NCBI RefSeq assembly: GCF_036227485.1
Contig: NZ_CP109479.1
Span: 1,550,001-1,614,000 of the forward strand
Direction of reading: 5' to 3'
Source of the DNA: Streptomyces sp. NBC_01451
GTDB taxonomy: Bacteria; Actinomycetota; Actinomycetes; Streptomycetales; Streptomycetaceae
Length of the DNA stretch: 64,000 nucleotides
Part shown: positions 41,585-49,957 of the stretch, one piece after another
Layout: every line of letters begins with the position of its first letter
How positions within the stretch are numbered: the first letter of the stretch is position 1
Notes under the pieces: model-generated
Seen by the model: the letters and a program-made list of their open reading frames with translations, nothing else
The model's database searches: none
Told to the model about the DNA's origin: nothing
Program-made: the position numbers and the translations under genes

Positions 41585-42067
41585 TCAGAAGAGCGCCGGC
41601 CCCCGTTCGAAGTCCAGCAGTCGCTGCTTGCGCTCCAGGCCGCCCCCGTACCCGGTGAGGCTGCCGTCGGCGCCGACCACCCGGTGGCAGGGCACGATGA
41701 TGCCGACCGGGTTCCTGCCGTTGGCGAGGCCCACGGCCCGGGACGCCTTCGGACTGCCGAGGGCGTGGGCGAGTTCGCCGTACGAGCGGGTCTCGCCGTA
41801 CGGGATACGGCACAGCTGCTCCCAGACACTGCGCTGGAAGTCGGTTCCGGGCAGGCGGAGTTCGAGGGTGAACTCCTTCAACTCCCCCCGGAAGTAGGCC
41901 TCCAGCTGGTCGGCCGTTTCCCCGAAAGGCGTGTCGTCGCGGGCGCCGAAGTTCTCCTCGGGCGGACGGTGACGCTGGCCGACCATGTAGAGGCCGCAGA
42001 GGACCCCGTCGTCGGCCACGAGGGTGAGGGGGCCGTACGGGCTGTCGATGACCGTGTGCTGCCTCAT
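41585..42067 (-). CDS. ogt: O6-methylguanine-DNA methyltransferase
   Basis: A 160-residue suicide repair protein whose ATG (42067) overlaps the TGA of the upstream Ada-AlkA gene. The methyl acceptor is Cys127 in IIVPCHRVVG. The helix-turn-helix and arginine-finger region SYGELAHALGSPKASRAVGLANGRNP precedes it, and YGGGLERKQRLLDFE is the conserved C-terminus. It transfers the methyl group from O6-methylguanine to itself. Paired with an AlkA glycosylase and Ada-type sensor, it completes an alkylation-damage operon. Confidence 0.96.
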   Translation of the reverse strand: MRQHTVIDSPYGPLTLVADDGVLCGLYMVGQRHRPPEENFGARDDTPFGETADQLEAYFRGELKEFTLELRLPGTDFQRSVWEQLCRIPYGETRSYGELAHALGSPKASRAVGLANGRNPVGIIVPCHRVVGADGSLTGYGGGLERKQRLLDFERGPALF

Positions 42068-43584
42068 TGCTGCTCCTGACGTCCTGATGCGGGAAGGAAG
42101 TTGATCGGGTGGCTGTCCGTCGCCCACAGGTACTGGACCGCGTACGCCCGCCACGGCCGCCAGGCTGCCGCGTGTGCGGTGAGCGCGGCCGGTGTCGACG
42201 GGAGGCCCAACTCCTTTGCCGCGCGGCGGATTCCGAGGTCCGTGGGGAGAAACGCGTCGGGGTCGCCGAGGGCACGCATCGCGATGACGTCGACGGTCCA
42301 GGGGCCGAAGCCGGGCAGGGCGAGGAGCCGGGCGCGGGCCTGGGGCCAGTCGCTCTCGACCCCCAGGTGAATTGTTCCGTCGGCGAGTTGACGGACAAGG
42401 GTGGTGAATGTGGTCCGCCGGGTGCGGGGCATGGCCAGGGACTCGGGGTCGAGGGCGGCCAGCGCCCGCGGGGTCGGGAAGAGGTGGGTGAGGCCGCCCT
42501 CCGGATCGCCGACCGGGTCGCCGTACGCCGTGACGAGCCGGGCCGCGTGGGTACGGGCGGCGGCCGTGGAGACCTGCTGGCCCAGTACCGCCCGTACGGC
42601 GAACTCCGCCTCGTCGACCGTGCGCGGGACCCGCCGCCCCGGGGCCTTCGCGACGAGCGGCGCCAGCAACGGATCCGTACGCAGCTGCTCGTCGACCGCG
42701 ACCGGATCGGCGTCCAGGTCGAGCAGCCGGCGGCACCGGCTGATGGCGACGGGCAGGTCGCGCAGGTCGCTGAGGGTGAGGCGGCACGCGATGTGGTCGG
42801 CTTTCGGGGCGAGGGCGACGACGCCGTGTCCGTAAGGAAGACGCAGGGTCCGACGGTAGGCGCCGTCGCGCCATTCCTCCACGCCGGGTACGGCGGTCGC
42901 GGCGAGGTGGCCGAAGAGGTTGTCGGGGTTGAGCGGGGCGCGGAAGGGGAGGCGGAGGTTCAGGGCGGCCGGGGTGCCGATGGGCGTGGCCGCGCCGCTC
43001 GGACGGGCGTCGGCGCGTGGCTTCGGGAGGCGGGCGCGGAGTTCGCTCGGGGAGAGGGCGAAGACCTCGCGGACGGTGTCGTTGAAGGTGCGGATCGAGG
43101 AGAAGCCGGCCGCGAAGGCGATCTCCGCCATGGGCAGCGCGGTCGTCTCGACGAGGAGCCGTGCGGTCTGGGCGCGCTGGGCGCGGGCGAGGGCGAGCGG
43201 ACCGGCGCCCAGTTCGGCGAGGAGCTGCCGTTCGACCTGGCGGGTGCTGTAGCCGAGGCGGGCGGCGAGGCCGGGGACGCCCTCGCGGTCCACGATCCCG
43301 TCGCCGATCAGCCGCATCGCGCGGGCCACGAGGTCGGCGCGCTGGTTCCACTCCGGTGAGCCGGGGCTGGTGTCGGGCCGGCACCGTTTGCAGGCGCGGA
43401 ATCCCGCCTGCTGACAGGCCGCCGCGCTCGGGTAGAAGGTCATGTTCTCGGGTTTGGGCGGCACCACCGGGCAGCTGGGCCGGCAGTAGATCCGGGTGGT
43501 CAGGACCGCCGTGAAGAACCAGCCGTCGAAGCGCGCGTCCTTGGACCGGACGGCGCGTACGCAGTGCTCGGTGTCGGTGTGCAT
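42064..43584 (-). CDS. Ada-type methyl sensor fused to AlkA 3-methyladenine DNA glycosylase
   Basis: The start is placed at ATG 43584 (MHTDTEHCVRAV); an ATG four codons upstream (43596) is possible. The 506-residue protein has three parts. Residues 1-75 are the Ada zinc domain with Cys34, Cys38, Cys65 and Cys68; Cys34 (in YCRPSC) is the methyl-phosphotriester acceptor. Residues 85-180 hold an AraC-type HTH (LAARLGYSTRQVERQLLAEL, IAFAAGFSSIRTFNDTVREVF). Residues 205-506 form AlkA, with the HhH motif LPGFGPWTVDVIAMRALG and catalytic Asp in FLPTDLG. Damage sensing, transcription activation and base excision are thus on one chain. It is divergent from the SulP operon. Confidence 0.95.
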   Translation of the reverse strand: MHTDTEHCVRAVRSKDARFDGWFFTAVLTTRIYCRPSCPVVPPKPENMTFYPSAAACQQAGFRACKRCRPDTSPGSPEWNQRADLVARAMRLIGDGIVDREGVPGLAARLGYSTRQVERQLLAELGAGPLALARAQRAQTARLLVETTALPMAEIAFAAGFSSIRTFNDTVREVFALSPSELRARLPKPRADARPSGAATPIGTPAALNLRLPFRAPLNPDNLFGHLAATAVPGVEEWRDGAYRRTLRLPYGHGVVALAPKADHIACRLTLSDLRDLPVAISRCRRLLDLDADPVAVDEQLRTDPLLAPLVAKAPGRRVPRTVDEAEFAVRAVLGQQVSTAAARTHAARLVTAYGDPVGDPEGGLTHLFPTPRALAALDPESLAMPRTRRTTFTTLVRQLADGTIHLGVESDWPQARARLLALPGFGPWTVDVIAMRALGDPDAFLPTDLGIRRAAKELGLPSTPAALTAHAAAWRPWRAYAVQYLWATDSHPINFLPASGRQEQQ

Positions 43585-43710
43585 GGCGTTCCGCATACGT
43601 CCAGCATCGGTGCTGGGCCGGGCCGGGGCTGGCGGGAATCCGACATCAAGGTGGCGTGTCCAGGGAGGTCCCGGATCGGACAGCTGCGCAGTGACACAGC
43701 AGGGATGCAG

Positions 43711-43730
43711 AATTGCATAATTTCGCAATT
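43711..43730 (+). promoter_or_regulatory. AT-rich inverted repeat AATTGC-N8-GCAATT in the SulP promoter
   Basis: A perfect 6-bp inverted repeat around an 8-bp AT-rich centre (ATAATTTC), 77 bp before the leader ORF of the SulP transcript and 126 bp from the divergent Ada-AlkA gene. Size and base composition match ArsR/SmtB operators, and the operon ends with an ArsR gene. Possible -10 hexamers overlap it (CATAAT) or follow it (TAGATG), so binding would block initiation. Confidence 0.55.
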
Positions 43731-43806
43731 GGCTAGATGCTCTATTGGCTGTGTTCGCAGATAGCTGCGTCGGTCCAGACAGCCAGGTGGAGAGAAGGAG
43801 CCGGAC

Positions 43807-43842
43807 GTGTCCGTTTCGCTGTACCAGGTCACCCCGGAGTGA
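43807..43842 (+). CDS. 11-codon leader ORF, translationally coupled to SulP
   Basis: GTG 43807 lies six bases after GAAGGAG, the best ribosome site in the region. It encodes MSVSLYQVTPE and stops at TGA 43840-43842. That TGA overlaps the GTG of the SulP gene (GTGA), which has no ribosome site of its own at a workable distance. The peptide resembles the first residues of the operon's ArsR protein (MSTPLYQLKAE). It may be a relic of a duplicated arsR or a true coupling or attenuation peptide. Confidence 0.5.
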   Translation: MSVSLYQVTPE

Positions 43843-45614
43843 GCGGCGCGGTCCGCGCATGGGGATCGGTACGGTCCCTGCTTCCCGTGCGTGCCGACGT
43901 CGAGGCGATGGCCCGCGATCCGCGCCGGGATCTCCTCGCCGGGCTGACCGTGGCGATCGTGGCGCTCCCCCTCGCACTCGGCTTCGGAGTGTCCTCCGGC
44001 CTCGGTGCGGCGGCGGGACTGGCGACCGCGGTGGTCGCGGGCGCGCTGGCCGCGGTGTTCGGCGGATCGAATCTGCAGGTGTCGGGGCCGACCGGGGCGA
44101 TGACCGTGGTCCTCGTACCGATCGTCGCCCGGTACGGGCCGGGCGGTGTGCTGACCGTCGGACTGCTGGCCGGGCTGCTGCTGATCGGGCTCGCCCTGGC
44201 CCGTGCGGGCAAGTACATGCGATATGTGCCCGCCCCCGTCGTCGAGGGCTTCACGCTCGGTATCGCCTGCGTCATCGGCCTTCAGCAGCTGCCGAACGCG
44301 CTGGGCGTGGCGCGGCCCGAGGGCGACAAGGTCCTCACCGTCGCCTGGCGCGCCGTCGAGGCTTTCGTCCGCCATCCCAACTGGACGGCGCTCGTGCTGG
44401 CCGCGGGTGTCGCGCTCGTCATGCTGGTCGGTGCGCGATGGCGGCCGACCGTCCCGTTCTCGATCGTGGCGGTGATCGTCGCCACCGTCCTGGCCCAGGT
44501 CTTCCGGCTGGACGCGGCCGCTCCGATCGGAGATCTGCCCGCCGGCCTGCCCGCACCCTCGCTGGCGTTCCTCGACCTGTCCGCGCTGTCCTCGCTGCTC
44601 GCTCCGGCCGTGGCGGTGGCGGCGCTGGCCGCGCTGGAGTCGCTGCTGTCGGCGACCGTCGCGGACGGCATGACGGTCGGCCAGCGGCACGACCCGGACC
44701 GGGAACTGTTCGGGCAGGGCGTCGCCAACCTCGCCGCTCCGTTGTTCGGCGGCGTCCCGGCCACGGCAGCGATCGCCCGGACCGCCGTGAACGTCCGTTC
44801 GGGTGCCGGTTCCCGGCTCGCCGCGCTCACCCATGCCGTGGTCCTGGCGGTGATCGTCTTCGCGGCGGCGCCGCTGGTCTCGAAGATTCCGCTGGCCGCG
44901 CTGGCAGGCGTCCTGCTGGCCACCGCGATCCGCATGGTCGAAGTCGGTTCACTGCGGGCGATGGCCAGGGCGACCCGCTCCGACGCGCTGATCCTGGTTC
45001 TCACCGCCGTCGCCACCCTCGCCCTCGACCTGGTGTACGCGGTGATCATCGGCCTGGTCGTCGCGGGGGCCCTGGCGCTCAGGGCCGTGGCCATGCAGGC
45101 CCGCCTCGACGAGGTCCCGCTGGACCGGGACGACCACAGCGCCGAGGAGCACGCCCTGCTGGCCGAGCACATCGTCGCCTACCGCATCGACGGGCCGCTG
45201 TTCTTCGCCGCCGCCCACCGTTTCCTGCTTGAGCTGACCGAGGTGGCGGACGTACGGGTCGTGATCCTGCGGATGTCCCGGGTGTCGACCGTGGACGCGA
45301 CGGGCGCGCTGGTCCTCAAGGACGCGGTCCAGAAACTGAACCGGCGCGGCATCGTCGTCATGTTCTCCGGAATACGCTCCGGCCAGCGTCAGGTCCTCGA
45401 CTCCGTCGGCCTGTTGGGCCTGCTGCGCCAGGAGGAGCGTGAGTACGGCACCACCCCCGAGGCGATCCGGGGAGCGCGCGCCCACCTGGAATCCACCGGA
45501 GTCCTGACCGCCGTACCGGCCCCGAGGGCCAGGAACGGGCCAAGGAGCGCGGCCCGGGCCAGGAACACCACCACGGACGGGTCCACGGGCAACGGCGAGG
45601 GGTCGCCCCGATGA
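43839..45614 (+). CDS. SulP family inorganic anion transporter with STAS domain
   Basis: The start is GTG 43839, overlapping the leader ORF stop. The 591-residue protein has 10-12 membrane helices (about 25-430) with the SulP landmarks RRDLLAGLTVAIVALPLALGFGV, FGGSNLQVSGPTGAMTVVL and FGGVPATAAIARTAVNVRSGAGSRLAALTHAV, then a cytosolic STAS domain at about 440-550 (IVAYRIDGPLFFAAAHRFL, VVILRMSRVSTVDATGALVLKDAV). SulP proteins move sulfate, bicarbonate or other anions with protons or sodium. An ArsR-type regulator in the same operon suggests the expression signal is a metal or oxyanion, but the substrate is not shown. Confidence 0.93.
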   Translation: MSGAVRAWGSVRSLLPVRADVEAMARDPRRDLLAGLTVAIVALPLALGFGVSSGLGAAAGLATAVVAGALAAVFGGSNLQVSGPTGAMTVVLVPIVARYGPGGVLTVGLLAGLLLIGLALARAGKYMRYVPAPVVEGFTLGIACVIGLQQLPNALGVARPEGDKVLTVAWRAVEAFVRHPNWTALVLAAGVALVMLVGARWRPTVPFSIVAVIVATVLAQVFRLDAAAPIGDLPAGLPAPSLAFLDLSALSSLLAPAVAVAALAALESLLSATVADGMTVGQRHDPDRELFGQGVANLAAPLFGGVPATAAIARTAVNVRSGAGSRLAALTHAVVLAVIVFAAAPLVSKIPLAALAGVLLATAIRMVEVGSLRAMARATRSDALILVLTAVATLALDLVYAVIIGLVVAGALALRAVAMQARLDEVPLDRDDHSAEEHALLAEHIVAYRIDGPLFFAAAHRFLLELTEVADVRVVILRMSRVSTVDATGALVLKDAVQKLNRRGIVVMFSGIRSGQRQVLDSVGLLGLLRQEEREYGTTPEAIRGARAHLESTGVLTAVPAPRARNGPRSAARARNTTTDGSTGNGEGSPR

Positions 45615-45910
45615 GCACCACCCCCGCCACCCGGTACGCGGCCGACGTGTCCGGAGCCGATGCGGCCCTCCCCCGCCCCCGCAGGGACCTGGGACGCGGG
45701 CCCGCGCGCCGTACGCCCACCCGCCGGTCGCGCTTCCCGCGGGACGGGGCGACCGGGATCCGTGCGGCCCGGTGTCCCCGGCCGGATTCTGTCCGGCGGG
45801 CGTCGCGGGCGAGGATGAGCGCCATGGTGTTCATGAATGGGTGGGTGCGATGCGCCGAGGATCGGCCGGCGCGGTCGTACCGCTGCCCCGGGGAGGCGAC
45901 GGCGCGATGA
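45611..45910 (+). CDS. Possible small Arg-rich protein between sulP and arsR (doubtful)
   Basis: The 99-residue frame starts with ATG 45611, overlapping the SulP stop (ATGA) behind GAGGGG, and ends at TGA 45908-45910, overlapping the ArsR start (ATGA). Overlaps on both sides and a normal GC-ending codon pattern in the first 60 codons favour a real gene. The composition (over 20 Arg, no helix or motif pattern, more relaxed codons at the end) argues against it. If not translated, this is a 292-bp intercistronic region with TTCATGAA at 45830-45837. Confidence 0.33.
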   Translation: MSTTPATRYAADVSGADAALPRPRRDLGRGPARRTPTRRSRFPRDGATGIRAARCPRPDSVRRASRARMSAMVFMNGWVRCAEDRPARSYRCPGEATAR

Positions 45911-46257
45911 GCACGCCGCTGTACCAACTCAAGGCCGAGTTCTTCAAGACCCTCGGTCATCCGGCCCGTATCCGCGTCCTGGAACTGCTGAGCGAACGTG
46001 AGCACGCGGTCGCGGAGATGCTGCCCGAGGTCGGCATCGAACCCGCGCACCTCTCGCAGCAGTTGGCGGTGTTACGGCGGGCCAACCTGGTCGTCACCCG
46101 CAAGGAGGGCTCGACCGTGTACTACTCGCTGACCAGCCCGCACGTGGCCGAACTGCTCCGGGTCGCGCGGGTCATCCTGTCCGGCGTGCTGGCCGGACAG
46201 GCGGAACTGCTGGCCGACCTGCGGGCAACCCAGGGGGAGGCCGAACCGTCACCCTGA
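45907..46257 (+). CDS. ArsR/SmtB-type winged-helix regulator (TTA codon at residue 56)
   Basis: A 116-residue regulator starting at ATG 45907 behind GGGGAGG. It is a winged-helix protein: FFKTLGHPARIRVLELLSE (helices 1-2), HAVAEMLPEVGIEPAHLSQQLAVLRRANLVVTRKEGSTVYYSLTSPHVAELL (recognition helix and wing). No metal-binding ELCVCDL motif is present, so it may sense something other than As/Cd/Zn or use other residues. Leu56, in the recognition helix, is encoded by TTA (46072-46074), so its synthesis may need bldA. It probably represses the SulP promoter through the AATTGC-N8-GCAATT site. Confidence 0.92.
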   Translation: MSTPLYQLKAEFFKTLGHPARIRVLELLSEREHAVAEMLPEVGIEPAHLSQQLAVLRRANLVVTRKEGSTVYYSLTSPHVAELLRVARVILSGVLAGQAELLADLRATQGEAEPSP

Positions 46258-46412
46258 CGTCGCGACGGCCCGTGACCGCTCCGGCCCGGGGCCGCCCGTC
46301 GCCGGGTCCGGTGTCCCGGGCCTCACCATGGGCGCCTCGGCCCGGGCACGTGGACCCGGCCTTCATACGGGCGCTCGCACCCGCACCGGTCAACGGGACC
46401 GAACCCCCGCCG

Positions 46413-46925
46413 TCAGCAGTGCACTTGCGCGGCGAACGCCTCGTACGCCTGATCGTCGAAGAGGACGAACCGTACCTCCTCGACCGCGCTCTCCGTGGCC
46501 CGCACGGTCTCCACCGCGATACGAGCCGCGTCCTGCATCGGCCACCCGAAGATGCCGGCGGAGACGGCGGGGAACACCACCGTGCGGGCGCCGAGTTCGT
46601 CGGCGACCCTGAGCGACTCCTGATAGCACGAGGCCAGCAGTGCCGACCGGTCCTCCTCGGGGAGGAAGCGGGGCCCCACCGTGTGGATCACCCAGCGCGC
46701 GTCGAGCTTGCCCGCGGTCGTGGCGACAGCCTGGCCGGTGGCCAGACCCTTGCCGTAGTGGCCGGCGCGCAGTGCCCGGCAGGCCGCGAGGATCTCGGGG
46801 CCGCCCCTGCGGTGGATCGCTCCGTCCACGCCTCCGCCGCCCAGGAGTGACGAGTTGGCCGCGTTGACGATCGCGTCGGCACTCTGTCGGGTGATGTCGC
46901 CCTTGACGAGCGTGATGGCGGTCAT
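46413..46925 (-). CDS. Macro domain O-acetyl-ADP-ribose deacetylase
   Basis: A 170-residue single macro domain. ADP-ribose-binding landmarks: [37 protein letters not shown], with Asp and Asn residues at the catalytic pocket, VIHTVGPRF and [12 protein letters not shown]. It belongs to the MacroD/YmdB class, which hydrolyses O-acetyl-ADP-ribose and ADP-ribosyl-Glu/Asp. Its ATG overlaps the stop of the upstream FAD oxidoreductase gene by four bases. The sirtuin encoded 8 kb away makes its likely substrate. Confidence 0.94.
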   Translation of the reverse strand: MTAITLVKGDITRQSADAIVNAANSSLLGGGGVDGAIHRRGGPEILAACRALRAGHYGKGLATGQAVATTAGKLDARWVIHTVGPRFLPEEDRSALLASCYQESLRVADELGARTVVFPAVSAGIFGWPMQDAARIAVETVRATESAVEEVRFVLFDDQAYEAFAAQVHC

Positions 46926-48340
46926 GGCTGCCTCAGCCTTCTCCAGACGGCCTTCGCCGCGTTGTGTCCCGACATTCCGTGCACGCCCGGACCCGGCGGG
47001 GTGGCCGACGAGCAGATGAAGACGGCCGGGTGCGGGGTGGCGTACGGGAACAGGGAGAGCCTGGGGCGCATCACGAGCTGGAGGCCGCTGGCCGCGCCGG
47101 ATCCGATGTCTCCGCCGACGTAGTTGGCGTTGCGGGCCGCGAGTTGGGGCGGCCCGGCGGTCGCGCGGGCGAGGACCCGGTCGCGGAAGCCGGGGGCGAA
47201 GCGTTCCAGTTGGCGCTCGATGGCGTCGGTGAGGTCGCCCGTCCAGCCGTTCGGGACGTGTCCGTAGGCCCAGAAGACCTGCTTGCCCGCGGGGGCCCGG
47301 GAGGGGTCGACGGCGCTCGGCTGGACGGTGATCAGGAAGGGGGTCTCGGGTGCCCGGCCCTCACGGGAGGCGGCGCGCAGGGCGGTGTCGATCTCGGCCC
47401 GGTCCGCGGCGACCTGGACGGTGGTCGCCGTGCGGGCCTCCGGCGCTGTCCAGGGCACGGGGCCGTCCAGCGCGTAGTCGATCTTGAAGACGCCCGCGCC
47501 GTAGCGATAGCGCTCGTAGTAGCCGCCGAAGCCCGCGATGCGGGCCAGTGCGGTCGGTGAGGTGTCGAAGACGTACGCACGCGCGGGTGGCAGGTCGTCC
47601 AGCCGCTTGACCTCGTAGTCGGTGTGGACTGCGCCGCCGAGGTCCGTCAGGTACGCGGTGAGCGCGTCGGAGATCGACTGGGAACCGCCTCGGGCGACCG
47701 GCCACCCGCGGGCGTGTGCCGCCAGGGCGAAGACCAGGCCGACGGCGCCGGTGGCGACCCCGTTCAGCGGGGCCATGACGTGTCCGACGAGGCCTGCGAA
47801 CAGTGCTTTCGCCCGCTCGTCGCGGAAGCGGCGCATCAGCCAGGTCGAGGGTGGCAGGCCGGCCAGACCGAAGCGGGCGAGAGTGACCGGGTCGCGGGGC
47901 AGCGAGGTCAGGGGCAGCGACATGAAGTCGTGAGCCAGCGTGTCCCACCTGCTGAGGAACGGCTCGACCAGCCTGCGGTAGGCGCCCGCGTCACGCGGCC
48001 CGAAGGAGGCGGCCGTCTCGGCCACGGAACGGGACAGCACCGCGGCCGTGCCGTCCAGGAAGGGGTGCGCCATGGGCAGGTCGGCGTGCAGCCACTCCAG
48101 CCCGTACCTCGCCAGCGGCATCGCCCTGAACGCCGGGGAGTTGACGCCGAGCGGGTGCGCCGCCGAGCAGGGGTCGTGCCGGAAGCCGGGCAGCGTCAGC
48201 TCTTCCGTCCGGGCACCACCGCCCACGGTGTCGCGTGCCTCGAAGACGGCGACGGAGAAGCCCCGCCGGGCCAGCTCCACGGCAGCCGTCAACCCGTTGG
48301 GGCCCGCCCCCACCACGACCACATCGAGCATCGACGGCAC
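46922..48340 (-). CDS. FAD-dependent oxidoreductase (phytoene desaturase-like)
   Basis: The start is chosen at GTG 48340, seven bases after GGAG; an ATG at 48331 is too far from it. The 472-residue protein begins [47 protein letters not shown], a dinucleotide-binding fold with the FAD-type GxGxxG and the glutamate at the end of strand 2. The C-terminus [25 protein letters not shown] is the second FAD contact, typical of the CrtI/phytoene-desaturase superfamily. No other carotenoid genes are near, so the substrate is unknown. It is co-transcribed with the macro domain gene, which lies immediately downstream. Confidence 0.9.
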   Translation of the reverse strand: MPSMLDVVVVGAGPNGLTAAVELARRGFSVAVFEARDTVGGGARTEELTLPGFRHDPCSAAHPLGVNSPAFRAMPLARYGLEWLHADLPMAHPFLDGTAAVLSRSVAETAASFGPRDAGAYRRLVEPFLSRWDTLAHDFMSLPLTSLPRDPVTLARFGLAGLPPSTWLMRRFRDERAKALFAGLVGHVMAPLNGVATGAVGLVFALAAHARGWPVARGGSQSISDALTAYLTDLGGAVHTDYEVKRLDDLPPARAYVFDTSPTALARIAGFGGYYERYRYGAGVFKIDYALDGPVPWTAPEARTATTVQVAADRAEIDTALRAASREGRAPETPFLITVQPSAVDPSRAPAGKQVFWAYGHVPNGWTGDLTDAIERQLERFAPGFRDRVLARATAGPPQLAARNANYVGGDIGSGAASGLQLVMRPRLSLFPYATPHPAVFICSSATPPGPGVHGMSGHNAAKAVWRRLRQP

Positions 48341-48427
48341 CTTCGGACTCCTTTGTCGGCCGACGGCCACTTCGGATCAGGATATGCCGGGACACCGACA
48401 CTGCCCGGCGCGGGTAACCTCGGCCGG

Positions 48428-49090
48428 ATGACGCGCCGTTTCCGCATCCAATCGCCCGGCGAGGGCACCGACGACACCGCCTGGCACTGGTTCGAGGTCG
48501 AGGACGACGGCTGGGTGCTGCGGCAGGCGGTGTTCGAGGCGGCACTGGAGATCCCGCGCTCCTGCGAGCCCCTCCAGAATGCCGACGGCACCACGTCCGG
48601 CGGTGCCTCGATGGCCGCCGCACAGGCCCAACTGGCCCTCGTACGAGAGCGGTTCGGGCGCCTCGGCGTGCAGCTCTACCAGACCGTGTACGGACCGTTC
48701 ACCGAGGGCGCCGTGGAGGTGCCGCCGGAGGCGGTGGACGTGACCGAGCCGGAGTTCGAGCGGGCGTGGTCCACGGCTCTGCGGCACCGGCATCTGAGCC
48801 ACTACACCACCGGCCCGCTGCCCGAGGGGTACCTGGTCACCGGCATGGTGTGCGCGCTGCCGTGGGGACCGGGCCGGACCGGGCTGTTCGTCGACATCAA
48901 CCTGCCGGTGGACGCCTTCGTGGACATCGCCTGGCTGCCCTTCGACCCCGCGGACTGGCCCGCGGTGGGCACCGTGGCCGAGTTCGAGGTCGTCACCCTG
49001 CGCTTCAGTTCGGCCCGCCCGCAGATCAGGCTGCGCCCGACAGCAGCTCCGCCACCCGGCGAGCCGTGGCCGCGTCGCGCGCAGCGGTGA
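48428..49090 (+). CDS. Hypothetical protein (220 aa)
   Basis: The start is ATG 48428 ([29 protein letters not shown]). The long open frame upstream is the shadow of the FAD gene. The 220-residue soluble protein has the first 60 residues like a small Trp-rich beta domain seen in several Streptomyces hypotheticals ([18 protein letters not shown]), then a region with [44 protein letters not shown] recognise no catalytic motif. Its last 65 bp overlap the end of the inositol-monophosphatase-like gene tail to tail. Divergent from the FAD gene by 87 bp. Confidence 0.75.
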   Translation: MTRRFRIQSPGEGTDDTAWHWFEVEDDGWVLRQAVFEAALEIPRSCEPLQNADGTTSGGASMAAAQAQLALVRERFGRLGVQLYQTVYGPFTEGAVEVPPEAVDVTEPEFERAWSTALRHRHLSHYTTGPLPEGYLVTGMVCALPWGPGRTGLFVDINLPVDAFVDIAWLPFDPADWPAVGTVAEFEVVTLRFSSARPQIRLRPTAAPPPGEPWPRRAQR

Positions 49091-49871
49091 ACGGCAGCAC
49101 ATTGCCGCCGGTTATGCGGAACGGCTCGCCCGCGCGGGTCAGGTGGGCGCCGCCGGCCTCCTCGACGAGGAGGATGCCCGCCGCGTGGTCCCAGGCGGCC
49201 TCCCAGGAGAACGCGGTGGCGTCCAGCTCACCCCGGGCGATGGCCAGATACTCCAGGCCCGCGGAGCCGCAGGCGCGCGGCCGGACGCCGTCCGTCCACA
49301 GGCCGAGCAGCGCGCGCTTCTGTTCGTCGGTCGTGTAGTCCGGGTGGGAGGTGGCCACCCGGAGGTCACTGCCGGGCTGGGGCACGCCCGCGTGCAGGGG
49401 TGTGCCGTCGAGGAAGGCGCCCTGTCCGCGGATCGCCGTGGCGAGCTGGTCGCGGGCCGCGGCGAACGTCCACGACGCGCGGACGACTCCTCGGTGGGCG
49501 AGCGCGACAAGCGTGCAGAAGCCGGGGTCGCCGTGGACGAACTGGCGGGTGCCATCCACGGGGTCGACGATCCAGACCGGTGCCTCACCCTGTATCGCCT
49601 CGTACGAAGCGGGGTTGGCGTGCACGGCTTCCTCGCCGACCACGACGGAGCCGGGCAGCAGCTTGGGCAGCACCTCGGTGAGATAGAGCTCGGCCCTGCG
49701 GTCGGCATCGGTCACCAGGTCGTGCGGTCCGCTCTTCTGGTCGACCTCGTGGGCGGCGAGCTGCCGGAAGCGCGGCATGATCTCCGCGGCCGCCGCCTCA
49801 CGGACCGCTTCTTCGACGTCGGACACATGCCGGGCGAGAAACTCTTCGATGGTTTCGTTTTCTTCGATCAT
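49026..49871 (-). CDS. Inositol monophosphatase family protein
   Basis: The preferred start is ATG 49871 (MIEENETIEEFLARH). The ribosome site is only one base away, so an ATG 17 codons upstream (49922) is possible. The 281-residue protein has the metal-binding motifs VVGEEAV (Glu), WIVDPVDGTRQFVHG (motif A: Asp, Asp) and the C-terminal AAWDHAAGILLVEEAGG (motif B). It removes phosphate from small molecules such as histidinol phosphate or inositol phosphate in a magnesium-dependent way; the first is plausible in Actinobacteria. It overlaps the convergent hypothetical gene by 65 bp. Confidence 0.9.
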   Translation of the reverse strand: MIEENETIEEFLARHVSDVEEAVREAAAAEIMPRFRQLAAHEVDQKSGPHDLVTDADRRAELYLTEVLPKLLPGSVVVGEEAVHANPASYEAIQGEAPVWIVDPVDGTRQFVHGDPGFCTLVALAHRGVVRASWTFAAARDQLATAIRGQGAFLDGTPLHAGVPQPGSDLRVATSHPDYTTDEQKRALLGLWTDGVRPRACGSAGLEYLAIARGELDATAFSWEAAWDHAAGILLVEEAGGAHLTRAGEPFRITGGNVLPFTAARDAATARRVAELLSGAA

Positions 49872-49957
49872 GCCTCCATGAGAGCACGCGCCACTGACAA
49901 TCCCCGCCGGGCCGGTGGACATCGGATGGAATCCGCCTGAAGACCAGGATTCGGACA

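Noticed and set aside
47624..48427. 268-codon N-terminal extension of the 220-residue hypothetical protein
   Set aside because: It is antisense to the FAD oxidoreductase with shadow-type composition; the Trp-rich conserved start begins at 48428.
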